64,000 bases of DNA from positions 1,399,501-1,463,500 of the forward strand of contig JAVTVJ010000041.1 in NCBI GenBank assembly GCA_034509425.1, in the 5' to 3' direction. Both the position numbers and the translations under genes were made by a program. The stretch's first letter is position 1, and each line of letters begins with the position of its first letter. This document shows positions 52,143-64,000 of this stretch, piece by piece. Source of the stretch: Eopsaltria australis (taxonomy: Eukaryota; Chordata; Aves; Passeriformes; Petroicidae). A model generated the notes under the pieces. That model searched no databases, was not told the origin of the DNA, and saw only the letters and a program-made list of their open reading frames with translations.

Positions 52143-55100
52143 GATTTCTGAAATGCTTTATGAAGCTTACCTTGACAAACACTAAGGAGAAACCCAGGGA
52201 TTTTGTCTACACTCAGAAAATTGTCTAAATTGCCTGGAAAAACTCATTGACCCAGTCAGATTGTGTGAAGCTTTTGATCACATACAGCCCCAGGCTCTCC
52301 TGCATCTTGCTCAGAACACATAGCTCAATGAAAAAAACCACTATTTTATTGTGATAAACACTACAATAGAATGATGTTTACACTGGCATGTGTGGGTAGA
52401 CCCTCTTTAGGTGGCTTGGGAACATTTTATTCAAGGGTTTTGAGGTGTAATTTTACAAGCACCGCATGCAAAGAATTTTAAGGTTTTATTGTTCAATTAT
52501 CTTAAGTAGAACAATGAAAACATCAATGCTACGACAATACAAATTAATCAAACAACAAAAAGTAAAGCAATTAAAGCTGAGCAGTGAGACTGATGAATTC
52601 ACAGGTACTTCTGCAATGCATATTCAAGAGCCTGAGTAATTAGGTGTAACTGCAGAAAGACTGTTAAATGTCCTTTATTGTATATCTATGAAATCCATTT
52701 CACTGAGAAATCAAGTACATTGTTTTTGTGTATCACTTTGGACAGCTACAAAAAATGAGGGAGGAAAGATGGTTCTGTAATTTAGAGCATGGCATGGGAG
52801 AAGGAAGTTTCTCGAATCTTATGACTTCCTAAGTAGCTTGAGGCAATGACTTAACTTCCCACCTGTAAAAACGTGGTGTGCTTATCTGGGCTAGGACAGT
52901 AAGTATGTTAAGAACACTCAGAGCACAGAAATGAGTAACAGCATCACTCCAAGTGTACAACCACAGAACTCACCCTAACACCAGAGTTCCACATAATCAA
53001 AGCTAGCACTTACCTCAACTCTCTGCTATTGTAAATATCTGTGTTTCCAAAAATCTTGCATCTGCTCCCTTGATATTATTAGGTGGAAATTTGTACTTGT
53101 AGTCACTAAAAATTCTCAGATGGTCTCATCTGTGGAAGCCTATTTAAGGCTGTGCTTGGTTCTGCAAAGTTCTGAGTATTGTCAGTGAGAGGCTCAGAAT
53201 TTCTGCAGAACCTCTGAATATGAGACAAAGGTAAAGTTTAACCTTGTGAAGTCAGACAGTGTTTCAGATCTTCTAGTTCAGGTCTGCATTCTGAACTGCT
53301 TCCCCAACCCTCCTTGCTTCTTTTCTGTGTTGACTATAGCAAAGTCAATGTCACTAAACATAAATTACTTTTTCTGAATAGTCCAGGTCACTTCCAAAAG
53401 TTGGTGTCTAAATTCATCATCCTAGTACAACTTACAAGATGAAGATGGAACTATAAAATTTGATCTGATTAAGTTCTATTCCTTAAGTCATGATAGCTTT
53501 CTTTTCTAAAAATCCAGATTCTGGTTTGGCTTTGGCAGCATATAAATTCTGGATTAGCCAAAATAATTGCAAATAAATAATTTATTAATCAGAGTATCAC
53601 TCCCACAACTTAATGTGCCCATAGCAACTCTCAGATCAGTAGTCTATAACTATAGTACCTATTTCCAACTCTGGTGGAATCTAGGTACAGCACCACATAA
53701 TATCTCACATAGAAATGAGAGAATCTGGTGAAGATTTTATGCAGCTTCATTTTGCAAATCCTTTCAGAATTTTATGTTTTCTTATCTTAAGGTGACAAAG
53801 ACAAATCTATAGAGACTGATGTATATATAGTACTGGAACCATATTGAGCAATTTTTGGTGGAATTCTTTGTAATAGACACAGCAGTGATAACAACAATGT
53901 GAGATTAGCTCTAACACTGAGCATATAAGCAAGACTGTGTAATTATCCTGTGAATCCAAATAAGATTAAAAAAATGAGAAAAAGCCCTCTTGTCTGCCTT
54001 GACAATAGTGTAATAAATTATTTGTCTGGCACAGCAACAGAATGAAGGAAAAGAGTACAGAACATCAGCTTGAATCAAAACAACTGATGAGGCAACCTAT
54101 TTAAGGTGAGCTAATTCTTCATGTCTCTGAAAATATCTCGTGCTCATCCTTCCTCAGGCTTTGTTTCCATGCAATGATTGCAAGTGTTTTCAGATAGAGA
54201 TGCATTCATGTCTGCTCTCACCCCTACCTCGTGCTCACAACTTGGTTTTAAAAATATTTTGCTCAATAAAGCACAGTAAGCAAAGCTGCTTACTCTGTCC
54301 AAAACATTCATTCTATCAGGATTTTATAAATAAAAGTTACATAAGATCCTTACCTGAATGAATGTGGATTTGCCTGTAACTTTCTCTCAGGCCCTCAAAG
54401 GTGTAATTGTGTGGAGAAAGATCAGCGTCATTTATCCTCTTGTTACTCTGGAACTGCCAGTGAGAGCCTGTGAAATGGGGAGCAAGCCACATAATTAGAA
54501 AATTACCCACTGCCAACTTGCTATTATCCTATGGCTTTTCTAAAAAAAACAAAAGGTGTGCCACACTGACAGCACTTCACAGACAATGCAAGAAGCTCTC
54601 AGGAGTTTCCAGCAATCTTCAACATAAATAACAAACAAGAGACAGTTTATAATATGGTAGGTAAAGCTGAGGCCTTTGAGGAATGCATAACCTATGTACT
54701 TAGTGTACAGCACTAGCAGAGAAAATAACAGTAGTGAAGTTGTTTCTTAGGCTGAACACTTTTCTCTTTAGGCTGAAGGTTCCAATCCTATAAACTAGGG
54801 CTTCAATCTTCATGGAAAGTTATATTTCTGTAACAGGCATATTAACACAAGGGGACTTTTGCCTCCAGGCTCCCATTGTTAGATTACTCTTTTTATTAGA
54901 TTGTCACAGAAAAGGTTTTTTTTTTTTACAAAGTAAAAGATCTGAATTATTATTAGGTGAAATGATAGTTAGGAATACAGAAGAAACTCCACAGGATAAC
55001 ATTTAGGGAAAAAGGCATCAATATATTGTAAAAAATCTTGAATGGGAAAAGAGGGAAAAGAGGATTCTTCATATGAAAGCTGAACAGGGCTCACAGTTCA

Positions 55101-55297
55101 TGGATTTTTTTCTGCTTGAAATACTCAGGTCATTGATATGAAGTGAGGCTTCTGTGCCTCTTTGAGGAATTGCCAGCTCACCTCACTGGGACAGTCACTC
55201 TGATGACTTTGTCTTTCAGACAGAAAAGTCACCAAATTCTCTGCAGTGCTGCTCCTGAAGGTGCAGTGCAGCACTCCCAGAGCCACTGGAGACAGCC
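52143..55297. other. Unassigned non-coding sequence
   Basis: No gene or confident repeat is visible. Two minus-strand donor-like sites (reverse complement of GTAAGT) occur near 53011 and 54354, without supporting exon structure. Confidence 0.5.
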
Positions 55298-55345
55298 CTG
55301 GAAGGTGCATCATTTGGAAGGTGCACCCTTTGGAAGGTGCACCCT
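55298..55345 (+). repeat. Three-copy 16-bp tandem repeat
   Basis: TTGGAAGGTGCACCCT is present twice exactly (55314-55329 and 55330-55345), preceded by a diverged copy CTGGAAGGTGCATCAT (55298-55313). Confidence 0.95.
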
Positions 55346-56022
55346 TTGCCAGCCCCTGTCACAGAGCATGAGGCAGTGCTGGGACTGATGTCACATTTCC
55401 TGAAAACGGTGTCAGAAAATGAAGGTATTGTTTCCATCTCAAACACAATTCAAGAATTAGACAATGGAACTCATACTGCTGTCAAAAAAAACCTGGCTAA
55501 AGAATTGGAAAATTTCGGGTGAGAACATTGTAAAGGGAACTGAAAATATATGTCTGCAAGTGAGAAGGAAAAATTCTCTTCTTTCTCAAGGATTATGTGT
55601 AGAAAACACATCACAGGGTTGTACCTCAGCTGATGCTCTATGAACTGTGACAATCTCATAGTGCATTCACCCATGTTTTCTGTAGTTGCATCACTAAGGA
55701 AATATTCACTGTGTCTACAGATGGTTGCAAACATTGTATCAGAGACCCAGCAAATTATTCATCACACTTCTAACAGGACAGTAAAAGGCATAGGTTCAAA
55801 AAGCTGAATGACTCAATAACTATTTGCTGTTAGATTCACCTGACCATCCACTTTTTTCATCTACAGTTACGCAAGGTTTACCTTGGTCAAGTAAATTAAA
55901 GGGTTACCTGCTTTCCACTGGCACTGCTAAATATTTCAGAAAGTATCAAAATCACAGGAGTTTTATAAGGCCAGGGCAGTTAACACATTCTCCAGTACAG
56001 TGGAGAATTCCTTTACACACCA
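55346..56022. other. Unassigned non-coding sequence
   Basis: No gene or repeat recognised. The short frames at 55337-55522 and 55471-55734 have no recognisable content. Confidence 0.5.
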
Positions 56023-56093
56023 GGGCATAATGGCTCAGCTGTAGAGCTTGAATTTGGACTGAGAAGTTTTACTTTCCAACCCTTCTTTCATCT
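56023..56093 (+). other. tRNA-like fragment, possible SINE head or tRNA pseudogene
   Basis: GGGCATAATGGCTCAGCTGT is followed by AGAGC, resembling a tRNA D arm: GCTC at 56033-56036 can pair with GAGC at 56044-56047, and TGGCTCAGCTG approximates box A. Downstream the anticodon and T arms are not intact, and no clear GGTTCRANNCC box B remains. It is not a functional tRNA. A decayed tRNA-derived SINE head or chance similarity are both possible. Confidence 0.25.
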
Positions 56094-56769
56094 TCCCTGT
56101 GGATGCCAATGTGCTTGGCTTGCCAGGCCACATCCTACATTTACAACAAACGTGGGAAATGTGTGCAGTGCTCAAATTCCACACTCCCAGTCTGGAAACC
56201 ACTCAGTTACACAGTATAAGATATTTTCTTGATGCTCAGGTACTGATAGTGAAGTTCTGCTCTTGGATTTCTCCCCTGGGCTGTTGTCTGATGTAGTCAC
56301 TTTCAATGTGTCTGTGGCCCTGGCACACTTTTTACTGGAAGTCAAATTTCACAAATTCCAAAGCCTTCTGAACCTTTACCTTTTTTATGTTTCCTGATCA
56401 AATAGGGAGGGCTATTATAGAGTACATGTCCCATGTCACAATGAGAAAATTAATTTTACTCTTAGAAATGTGTAACAACGATGAGGGAGAATAACATCAA
56501 AAGTCATTGTGAATTGTATTATTCAGTAAGGGAAATTTGAAAAAAAAAGGACTCAAAAAAAAAAAAAATCCTTCCATCTAGCATTAACACATTCAAAGTG
56601 AACAATAAAGCACATTCTTAACCAGACTTCCATAGAGATTTACTTTGCAGTATATTCCATACACACATTCACACCATACTTCTTAAAAATAAACGAGGAA
56701 AAAGTAAAAAGTGCAAACTGCCAAAGGAAGGTTATTTATGTTCAAACTGTACTGGAGAAATTAGTCAAG
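56094..56769. other. Unassigned non-coding sequence
   Basis: No gene. A-rich runs lie at about 56540-56548 and 56556-56568. Confidence 0.5.
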
Positions 56770-57040
56770 GGCAATTCATGCATGTGAAAATATGATTTCT
56801 ACCAGTGCCAAGGTCGATAAGACCTTAGGGAGTAAAAGCTGACCACATAAATCAAAGATGCCTAGAGGCAGTTTTGAAGATGAGTGGCGAGGCTTTAATA
56901 GTTTTAAAAAGCCTGTTAATAGTCCAAATGAATCAGCAATGGTACAAGAGGAGCAAATATCTTGTTTATGAAAGGAACAAACCATGCTTGATGTCCTTCT
57001 GTGCATTGGATTGCCCAAGCCCAGAATCATATGGTTCTCT
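56770..57040. promoter_or_regulatory. Candidate conserved non-coding element
   Basis: Unique mixed sequence contains a small inverted repeat AAGGTC-GATAA-GACCTT at 56810-56826, two CpGs, and words such as CATAAATCAAAG and CTTTAATAG. It resembles a conserved enhancer in texture. Weak evidence. Confidence 0.25.
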
Positions 57041-59979
57041 CCTGCATTTCAGAAGTAAGGACCTGATTATTTCTCAAAACTGAAAAAATATATAAAGATG
57101 CACCAATCTAAATGAATCCAAACTGTCAAATTAGTTTGCTTGCAAAAGTATTTTAAGAAAAAGACAACTTCAGTGACCAAAGTACTTTACAGGGACATTT
57201 CCTGTTTTGCCAAGATGTTTAAAGAGAAATGCATTTTATCAGAAAATCCATACTGGATAGCAAGCTTCTTTTTTTTTGGTTTTTTATTTTGTTTTGTTTT
57301 GCTTTAGCTTCCTGGGTTTTGTTGCTTTTTTAAATAATTTCTCCATGGTAGGCAAACAAAAAGCAAATAACTGTTTTCCCCTCTAAACCCAAAACTGACA
57401 ATTTTTCATTTTAAGCCACTGAACTAAAGAGAAATTCTGCCTAGCTGGCTCCCCACACTCCTTTGGTTGCCACTGTAATATCTAAACATCTCCTGTTTCA
57501 GGTTGCCTTTCCAAAACATTGTGTAAGTTAGAGCACGCTCATTTCCCACACAGCTCAGATATCTGGGATACATATCTAGTGAGATATATGAAAATATCTG
57601 AAATCAAAGAGAACTTTAAAACAATCTTTTAAAGGAACTCAGTTTCCACTATTAAAAATAGCTTGAATTACTAACAAGATGAGTTTGTGTCTGAGTCAGA
57701 CCCTTTTAAACCTTAAACAAAGATGAATTCAGAATGGATCTGACAATTAGAACTCACTGTGTATTTATTCGTTTGCATTCATAATTAATAGTAGCTTTTT
57801 GCATGTTCCTGTATTGTACAATTATCTCATATTTTAGGAAATGCAATTCATGACAGCATCCTGATTTTACTAGTAAAGATACTTAAACCATTTTTTATGT
57901 TGCTTCTGTGTAGATAAGCTGTTAAGTTGCCACAACCCCTTTCAGCACAAACTCTTCATTGTCTCATGCTCCTATTAACAAATTCCTTGGCTATTCCTAT
58001 CTACTCCTCTTCTCTTCTTGGACATTGCTGTTTAATAGCTCTGCCACCTTGATATCAGGAAAAAAAAGGTTTACTAGACCTGCAGATTCCTCTGATTAAG
58101 GGATAGGATAATTAATGTGGCATATTCAAAACTCCAGCATGAACAAGCAGCTGAAGTCAGAATAGCGAGACCACAAGGATGCCGTGGAGGCAAAGGAAAG
58201 AAGGTACTTCTGGACCAGTGGAATGCAGGCAGAAGACTGTAACCTGAAGTCTTGCAGCCAGTTGCAATTTGTTGCCAAAGGGTACAGGAGGAAAAGAAGG
58301 AAGGGAAAGAGGGAATTCATCAGCCAAACTGCTGCATTCTACTTCACACAGTCGTGACTCCAGGCAGAAACTGCGCAGATGATTGTGGAGTGTGTACATC
58401 TGAGAAGCAGCAGGACAAGTCTCACTGCTAATCTTGATGTCAGAGACACTTGTGCTTCTGCATCAGTCCTTCCTATATTTTTGGCCAGTTTCTATGTTTT
58501 CATTAATTTCCTCTGTTCCTTAGTCTCAGGACCATCCTGGAGTCAGAGTCTGGAGAATTCAATTCAAATTTCCAAAGAGAGAAAGAATATTTGATTTCAC
58601 ATAAGCATAATTTGATCAGCAAGGGTAGTAGTGATCAAAAACTAACTGCCATAGTTCCCCAGGGCTTTTTCCTGCATAGATGTGCAATGATTCCTATTCA
58701 TATTAGACAATGAATTGAACTTAATAAAGTGGAGGTTTTCAGAGTAGTCTCACTCTGGAGAGGGTAAGAGTGTTAGGTAAACTGCATGCAAAATAGAGAA
58801 AGGAAATAAAGCAGGACCCCATTACGCTTTTTACAGTCACTGGTTATCCTGGTAAATACCTCACTGAAGAACATTTGGAAAGCTCACAGTCACAGCTGTC
58901 CAAGAATTCTTGAGGCTCTTGAGACTAGACCTGTAAACAGTTGTTTCCTCACATAGAATTTCTACCTTCCTCTTTGCCTCACTGCAGAGAAGGAAAAGCA
59001 GCTAAAACATGAGTTCTCCTCAAGAGATGAGTTGATAAAGATCAAACAGTATTTGCATGAAGTTTCCAGTGAAATTTTGCCTGAGCACAAAGGGCTACAT
59101 GGGCCAAGAAAAACCAGAAGCTCTACAAGTGTAGGAGGACTGTGTTTGTTGGCTGAGTTTGAGAATAAATTGAAGTCAAACTAAAGAGCCAACAGCAGCT
59201 GATTCTCAATTTTTAATTTTTTTTTTTTAAATCCCAGGACAGCATGCAAATAATTTGTTATGGACTTGAACTGGAGAAGCCAAGTATATAGTATTGTGAA
59301 ACTGAAATCCAAAAATATAATATTTCAGGTTAGGAGACCTCTATTTGATAAGTCCAAACCACTATAACATTCAATTTTCTGGCTTGGTCACAAGCTCTCT
59401 TGCTTCCTGAGATATTTAACTAAAATATGCAGGTATTGCCTCACATGCACCTTCTCTGGCTATTCCCAATGCCTATGAACATGTGCACAGTGTTTTAGAA
59501 CACCACCAGATTTCAGTACCAGCAATATCAGTTTCTGGGTTTTGTTTTTTTTTTTTTGTTTCATAAGTGTCATAAACTATTGTATTTTATAGGTAGGAGT
59601 AATAAAACCATAGGGGCATGGCCAATTTAAATGTGCATTATTTTAAGAGATAAAAGACAGATCAATTAAGACAATGTTTCAACTCATCTATGGTAATTTA
59701 TATTAGCTGAGAATCTGTCCCTAGATATTAAAACAGCAGTCTTGACACTTCCTTTCCCCCTCACAATTCTAGACTTTAAGGACACCTTGCAGTTCAACAG
59801 CACAGAGTAAGAGAAACTCTACTCTATGCTGCTTCTGGGTGACAGCACAGCTATCATCTGCACCAAAATAACTGCACAATTGTGTGGGTTTTCTAAAAGA
59901 CAGAGTGAAGAATAACAACCTCTCTATAAGCACAAAGGCAATTTTAGCTAAGTAAAATACAATTACACCAGCTAGAATT
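57041..59979. other. Unassigned non-coding sequence
   Basis: No gene. T-rich low-complexity stretches lie at about 57267-57305 (TTTTGTTTTGTTTTGC type), 59210-59228 and 59542-59560. Nothing else recognised. Confidence 0.5.
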
Positions 59980-60176
59980 TCTTTTGGACATGATTAGTAA
60001 CAAACGTTCCTTGTCCTATGAAAACGCGCCAGGAAATTTTAATTGACTGCAAGCATCCAAGGCTGCCATTAAACACATCATCTGAAAGATTAATGCTTTT
60101 GGCCCACACTTAACTACCATGTAACCTGCTTTATGGTTTACAAGATGGAATGACTTTGTTTTACATGACAGTTATT
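59980..60176. promoter_or_regulatory. Candidate conserved non-coding element
   Basis: This unique stretch keeps AACGTTCC and AACGCGCC CpGs in an AT-rich setting and contains TTTTAATTGACTGCAAGC, GCCATTAAACACATCATC and GATTAATGC words. It is not a simple repeat. The mixture resembles deeply conserved vertebrate enhancers. Inference from texture only. Confidence 0.3.
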
Positions 60177-60276
60177 GGGCCTAATTCTGCTCATGGTTAT
60201 GCCAGTGAAAATTTTGGAGCAAGTCCATTAAAGTCAATGGCTCTATAAAATAAGAGTAAAATTAGACTCAGACCCA
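60177..60276. repeat. Ancient amniote inverted-repeat element
   Basis: It starts GGGCCTAATTCTGCTC and ends with ATTAGACTCAGACCC, an imperfect terminal inverted repeat. Inside are GCCAGTGAAAATTTTGGAGC and AAGTCCATTAAAGTCAATGG, the characteristic core of a short palindromic repeat widespread in bird and reptile DNA (CCATTGAAGTCAATGG). Probably a non-autonomous transposon relic. This is the best-preserved member in the window. Confidence 0.6.
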
Positions 60277-62429
60277 CCATGCTATTTAATAATAACTATT
60301 ATTACAAGTTAGGCCAGGTTCTGCTTTTCTAATTGTTAGCAAGTGGAACCAAACATTGGATATCACAATCTTCTAAGATAAAAGGTGCCTGCATTAAGAC
60401 TTGGCCCCTCCATTGACACCCAGGCTCCCACACCTTCTCTGACAGGACACAATGTGATGACACCACTGCAGCCATGAACATTCCCTGGCACTTTGGAAGG
60501 TCCCCAATGTGAAAATTCAGAACAAAAGTGAGGAATTCAAAAAGGGGATTTTTTTATTATAATAACATTCGCTTGCAAATCAATTCAGAATTACAGATCC
60601 TCTTTTTTAACATTGAAAGTTTGAGTCACTGTTGTTCTAAAACCAGTAATTTTAATAAATACTCAATTTGGAGGCTTTTGAACAAAACTAGATATAGAGT
60701 TTATTCACAAACTGTGCTGTAGAAATTGAGACCAGCACTAGGTCACTGCACAAGCCACGGTACCTAGCACAGCTCTGGGCCAGAGACTGTGGGAGGAGAT
60801 AGGAAGTAGAAAGGGAATAAGATGCTGTATCAAGATAGACACACAGGGATCTGTTCCCCTGCTTAAGAAATGAGCTAAATTATTATTACTTTCTTGGGAA
60901 AATCACATTCTGAACAAACACAAGCAACTCTTGTCCTCTCCTTTCTGTTTCTGGTGTTCCATTGCCACATACTACTCATTGCTTGAGTTTTTAAATTGTA
61001 AACTGTTGCTAACCAGCAGCTTTACCAGGACCACATGTATAAAAGCAGTGCTTCCTTCTCAAGTCCACTGACAACCAGCTGACTTGAAAAAGTCTGTTTC
61101 TATCTATTACAGCACATGTACAGGTTGATAGCTTTCAAATGATTCCATTTATGTTAGAACTGGTGAAGTGATATTCTATTATTTCACTGAAAATAAAATG
61201 CATTGAGACATTTCATGCTGTTTTCCATCTCCCTTCTGTTTTAATATCACTTTAACTGTGATTTGTGCTATCTAACAACTAAAAGTTATCCAAAATAATT
61301 GTTGTACATTGCATCCATTGCATTAAAGATTATCTGTGTTTATAAAACAAGACTGTTTTATGAATAAAATACACTGAGAAAATAGAGCTGTCTCAACAGC
61401 AAATGTGTCAGGTAAAAATACAGTGATATAGCTTGAATTTCTACACTTCAGTGCATCTCTTGAGGGCGTGAAATGCTTAATAGATGGTAGCATGCATTAT
61501 TGTCCAAATCTTCTTTTATATGCCTATTTCAAATATTTGATTATTGCCTGGCTAATAATAGGTGCTTCATCAGTTGAAGAACAGACCAGAGAAGACAGTG
61601 TAAATTGTAGCATGCAATTGTTCACTGACTGCCACTGAAAATGTGTAGCTACTGCTGTGTGACAACCTTCCTCTGCTGTCTGCAGCCACTGCTTCATGGA
61701 ACAGCAAGGAAAGCTCTGGGAAACTGGGAAAAACTCACCCAGAGACGAATCCCACCCCATTAATTTTGAAGTGCACAGAGTGCTCCAGAGGACAGAAAAG
61801 CCCAGCTGGGGCCAGTGAAATCACAGCAGTGGCCGATTTCTCGGTGTCAGGAGCTGGGTGGGAAAGGCTGTGACTCCCCCAGCTCCACGGTGCTGCCCAG
61901 CACTGCCCATTCCCTCCTGCCTTGAGCTCCTCCACCTTGGCCACCCCACAAACCTCATGGAGACACATTTTAGCTGCATCCTACACTGAAGATGTACAGA
62001 ACTGCATGTGAATTGAATCTGGAAGAGGCCAAGGAGGCTGGTAGCCAAAACCCATTTCTGAGGCTGTGTTATGAAGGAGAGTCCTGAGAGCAGGGCTGTT
62101 TTGTGAAACAGAGCAGCGAGGCGATTCTGAGCCAACCACAAATAGATGAGCGTGTTGCAGAAACAAAGGGACTGAAAAAAACCCCAAAAGCTGCCCAGGA
62201 AAGAGCAAGATATGAAGAACCAGAAGCAAGAAGCTTTGGAGTCTTGGAATCTGATGATTTTACCTTTCTGCATATTCAGTGACAGTCTTCAAGGGAAAGA
62301 TAAATGGATAATGTGGCTTTTGAATTGCAAAATAAATAGCTCATCCCTGAGGCTCCGAAACTTTTAATGAAGTGATTGGAGATGGACTAAGTAACAGGAA
62401 GCATTTCAACTACTCTTCTTTCTCTCTAG
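60277..62429. other. Unassigned non-coding sequence
   Basis: No supported gene. About 61790-61970 is GC-richer. A minus-strand frame at 61821-62273 (150 codons) has no recognisable domain. An imperfect hairpin ATAAAACA/TGTTTTAT lies near 61342-61361. Confidence 0.5.
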
Positions 62430-62502
62430 TGTCAACAAGTCCCTCAGAGCGAGACTGGCAGCGCCACTGGCACCTCTGCTCTCAGTGACAACGACTGCAC
62501 AG
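62430..62502 (+). other. Exon-like segment (unproven)
   Basis: A strong 3' splice site precedes it: ACTACTCTTCTTTCTCTCTAG ends at 62429, with possible branch-point sequence CTAAGTAAC about 45 bases upstream. The 73-base segment ends CACAG before GTTATT, a poor donor. Two of three plus frames are open through the segment and beyond (to about 62650 and 62662), so it could also be a terminal exon. The two readings begin CQQVPQSETGSATG and VNKSLRARLAAP. I recognise neither. Three CpGs are retained. A chance pyrimidine tract is a real alternative. Confidence 0.2.
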
Positions 62503-64000
62503 GTTATTGGGGACAGAAGAAAACGTGTCCTTGCTTTTCTCAGTGCCAGCCCACAGGCTCAAACCACCCTGCCCCATTGCTTGCTGCCCCCACTCAGCAC
62601 ACTCACTCACAATTTACTGAGGGCCAATCAGCCACTTGTGTTATCCAACCCTTGAACACTTAGAGAAGCCTTTTTATCCAGCAACAACATAACAGAGAAG
62701 GTGCCAACAGATCCAAATGGGCTCTGGAATGATTTATACAGCCTAGGCTTCTAAGCCCCTTTTCCTCAGCATTAATACTAAGATTAATGTGTCCCATCAG
62801 TGCTCTGCCAACAGGAACTTTAATAAAAGCAAGAACAACTAGTTGGCCTGGCTTTCTTTCTACTTAAGGTTAGGACATAATAAAAACAGCAGCCTACAAA
62901 GACTTTCCCTTTAATTTACTTATTACTTTACAAAATGAAAATAATTTCATTCAACCGAAATAAAACACACAGATTACAGGAACATAGGTACACCATTGCC
63001 TAAAGTCAATCATTAGTCAACTTTTCAAAGGATAGGTGCAATATATCTGCATATTTTAACCTTTCAAATAACTTAGTGTAGACAGGTGTACTTGAGCCAA
63101 AGCACACAATACACAATACTTAGGAAGGATGCCAGATCCATAATGACAATAACTGAAATCCACAGACTACAGGACAGACGTGATGCATCTACAAACTAAC
63201 ATAAAAGAATTTGCTAGACATGAAGGAATGATTGTTTATATAGGTATTGTCAAAACTGTGCCCCTTTTAGATTTGTTTATCCCCACCTATTGCCAGGGAC
63301 AACACAAGTGTACCATGGCCATAGCCTCAGCCTGTAAATCTCCAACTGCCAGAAAATCACAGCAAGCTGGGCCAGATTTTGCCCAGCATGACTTTGTGCT
63401 TAAGAACACCCTAGATGCTCAAATATCCAGTTTCAAGTTTCAGATCTAAGGTATGTCCAGAATAGCTTGAAGAATATCTAATGAATCCTATTTCAAAATA
63501 TAACAAATTAAAAAACAACCAAAACCTGTGTTCTAGGAGTTTGAGACAGTTTGGTGACATTCTAACAAACTGCAGTAACAAAATCACCCAACTGGACTGT
63601 GACTGATGCTGCAGACAGGGTGTTGCAGATCTGAATGCATAAAGTGTATCCTTTTGGCAACAGCAAAGCCGTATGAGCCATTTAACAGTAAGCTTTCAAA
63701 TTAAACCTCAATCACACTGCTGTACTACAAAACGCATCAATTTCTACCTGAGAGGTGTTTTAAGTTCTTTTTCTTGTGGTCACCAATTTTCCTGCCTTCT
63801 TTGGTGGAAAAAGTACAAATGGGTGCTCACATACTTCCCTTTTCTTCCTTCCCATCCCCAGTTGTGCCAATTGTTCACCTGGCTCAGGCACAGAAGCAGC
63901 AGAATTTCTGGGTGGTGGTGATGGGTGAGTGGAGCAGAAACTTCATTTCCCCCTAAAAGGCAGAGGTCACTCAACTGAAAGAACAGAAAGGCCTTTTATT
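62503..64000. other. Unassigned non-coding sequence
   Basis: No gene or confident repeat. AATAAA-containing words occur near 62821, 62879 and 62959, common in AT-rich DNA and not tied to a transcript. The short frames to the end of the window are unremarkable. Confidence 0.5.

Noticed and set aside
51974..52228. Open frames with Lys-Glu-Gly-Arg or Leu-Pro-Ser-Phe repeats
   Set aside because: They are translations of the (GGAA)n microsatellite.
40490..54360. Isolated GTAAG-type splice donors on either strand (near 40494, 46816, 53011 and 54354)
   Set aside because: Such short matches are expected several times by chance in this length, and none pairs with a convincing exon.
61821..62273. 150-codon minus-strand frame
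   Set aside because: Overlapping frames are open in the same GC-richer patch, and no recognisable motif is present.
1..64000. Endogenous retrovirus or LTR insertions
   Set aside because: I looked for paired long direct repeats with TG...CA ends, primer-binding sites and gag/pol-like frames, and saw none I could support.

Overview
This 64 kb window looks like non-coding DNA from a bird nuclear genome. The clearest evidence is a truncated CR1 LINE 3' end at about 14524-14780 on the minus strand, carrying the avian CR1 hallmark GGTTGGAAGGGACCTTA near its terminus and CCAGGGATGGGGCATCC inside. A second, much older CR1 relic lies at 10424-10590. By eye the window is AT-rich and CpG-poor, with few interspersed repeats, which fits a bird. 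I cannot name the species or the neighbouring genes.

I found no protein-coding gene I can support. There are no recognisable domains, no exon series with matching splice sites, no tRNA or rRNA gene, no CRISPR array, and no operon or ribosome-binding-site structure. Open frames outside tandem repeats are short and resemble no family I know. The window is best read as a gene desert or part of a very long intron.

Layout: 1-10.4 kb is mostly unassigned sequence, with two stretches that look like conserved non-coding elements (2.73-3.13 kb, a CpG cluster; 6.82-7.14 kb). 10.4-15.3 kb holds the two CR1 relics and an (AAT)n microsatellite. 15.3-26.1 kb is largely featureless apart from a near-consensus oestrogen-response-element palindrome at 16158 and an old inverted-repeat relic at 23.88 kb. 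26.13-27.50 kb is the standout: a 28-copy, 39-bp GC/CpG-rich minisatellite flanked by CpG-bearing unique sequence, forming an isolated CpG-rich patch. A consensus splice donor lies 270 bp beyond it. 27.5-49 kb is mostly unassigned, with a 38-bp tandem duplication (28.68 kb), old inverted repeats (35.0-35.16 kb), a T21 tract and several enhancer-like stretches. 49.2-49.9 kb has a 29-bp palindrome and two probable ancient transposon relics. 52.05 kb is a (GGAA)n microsatellite. 55.3-57.0 kb has a 16-bp triplication, a tRNA-like fragment and an enhancer-like stretch. 60.18 kb is another ancient inverted repeat, and 62.43 kb has an exon-like segment after a strong acceptor.

Repeat calls rest on recognition of the sequence. 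Conserved-element, exon and regulatory-site calls are inferences from composition and motifs. No alignment or search was run.
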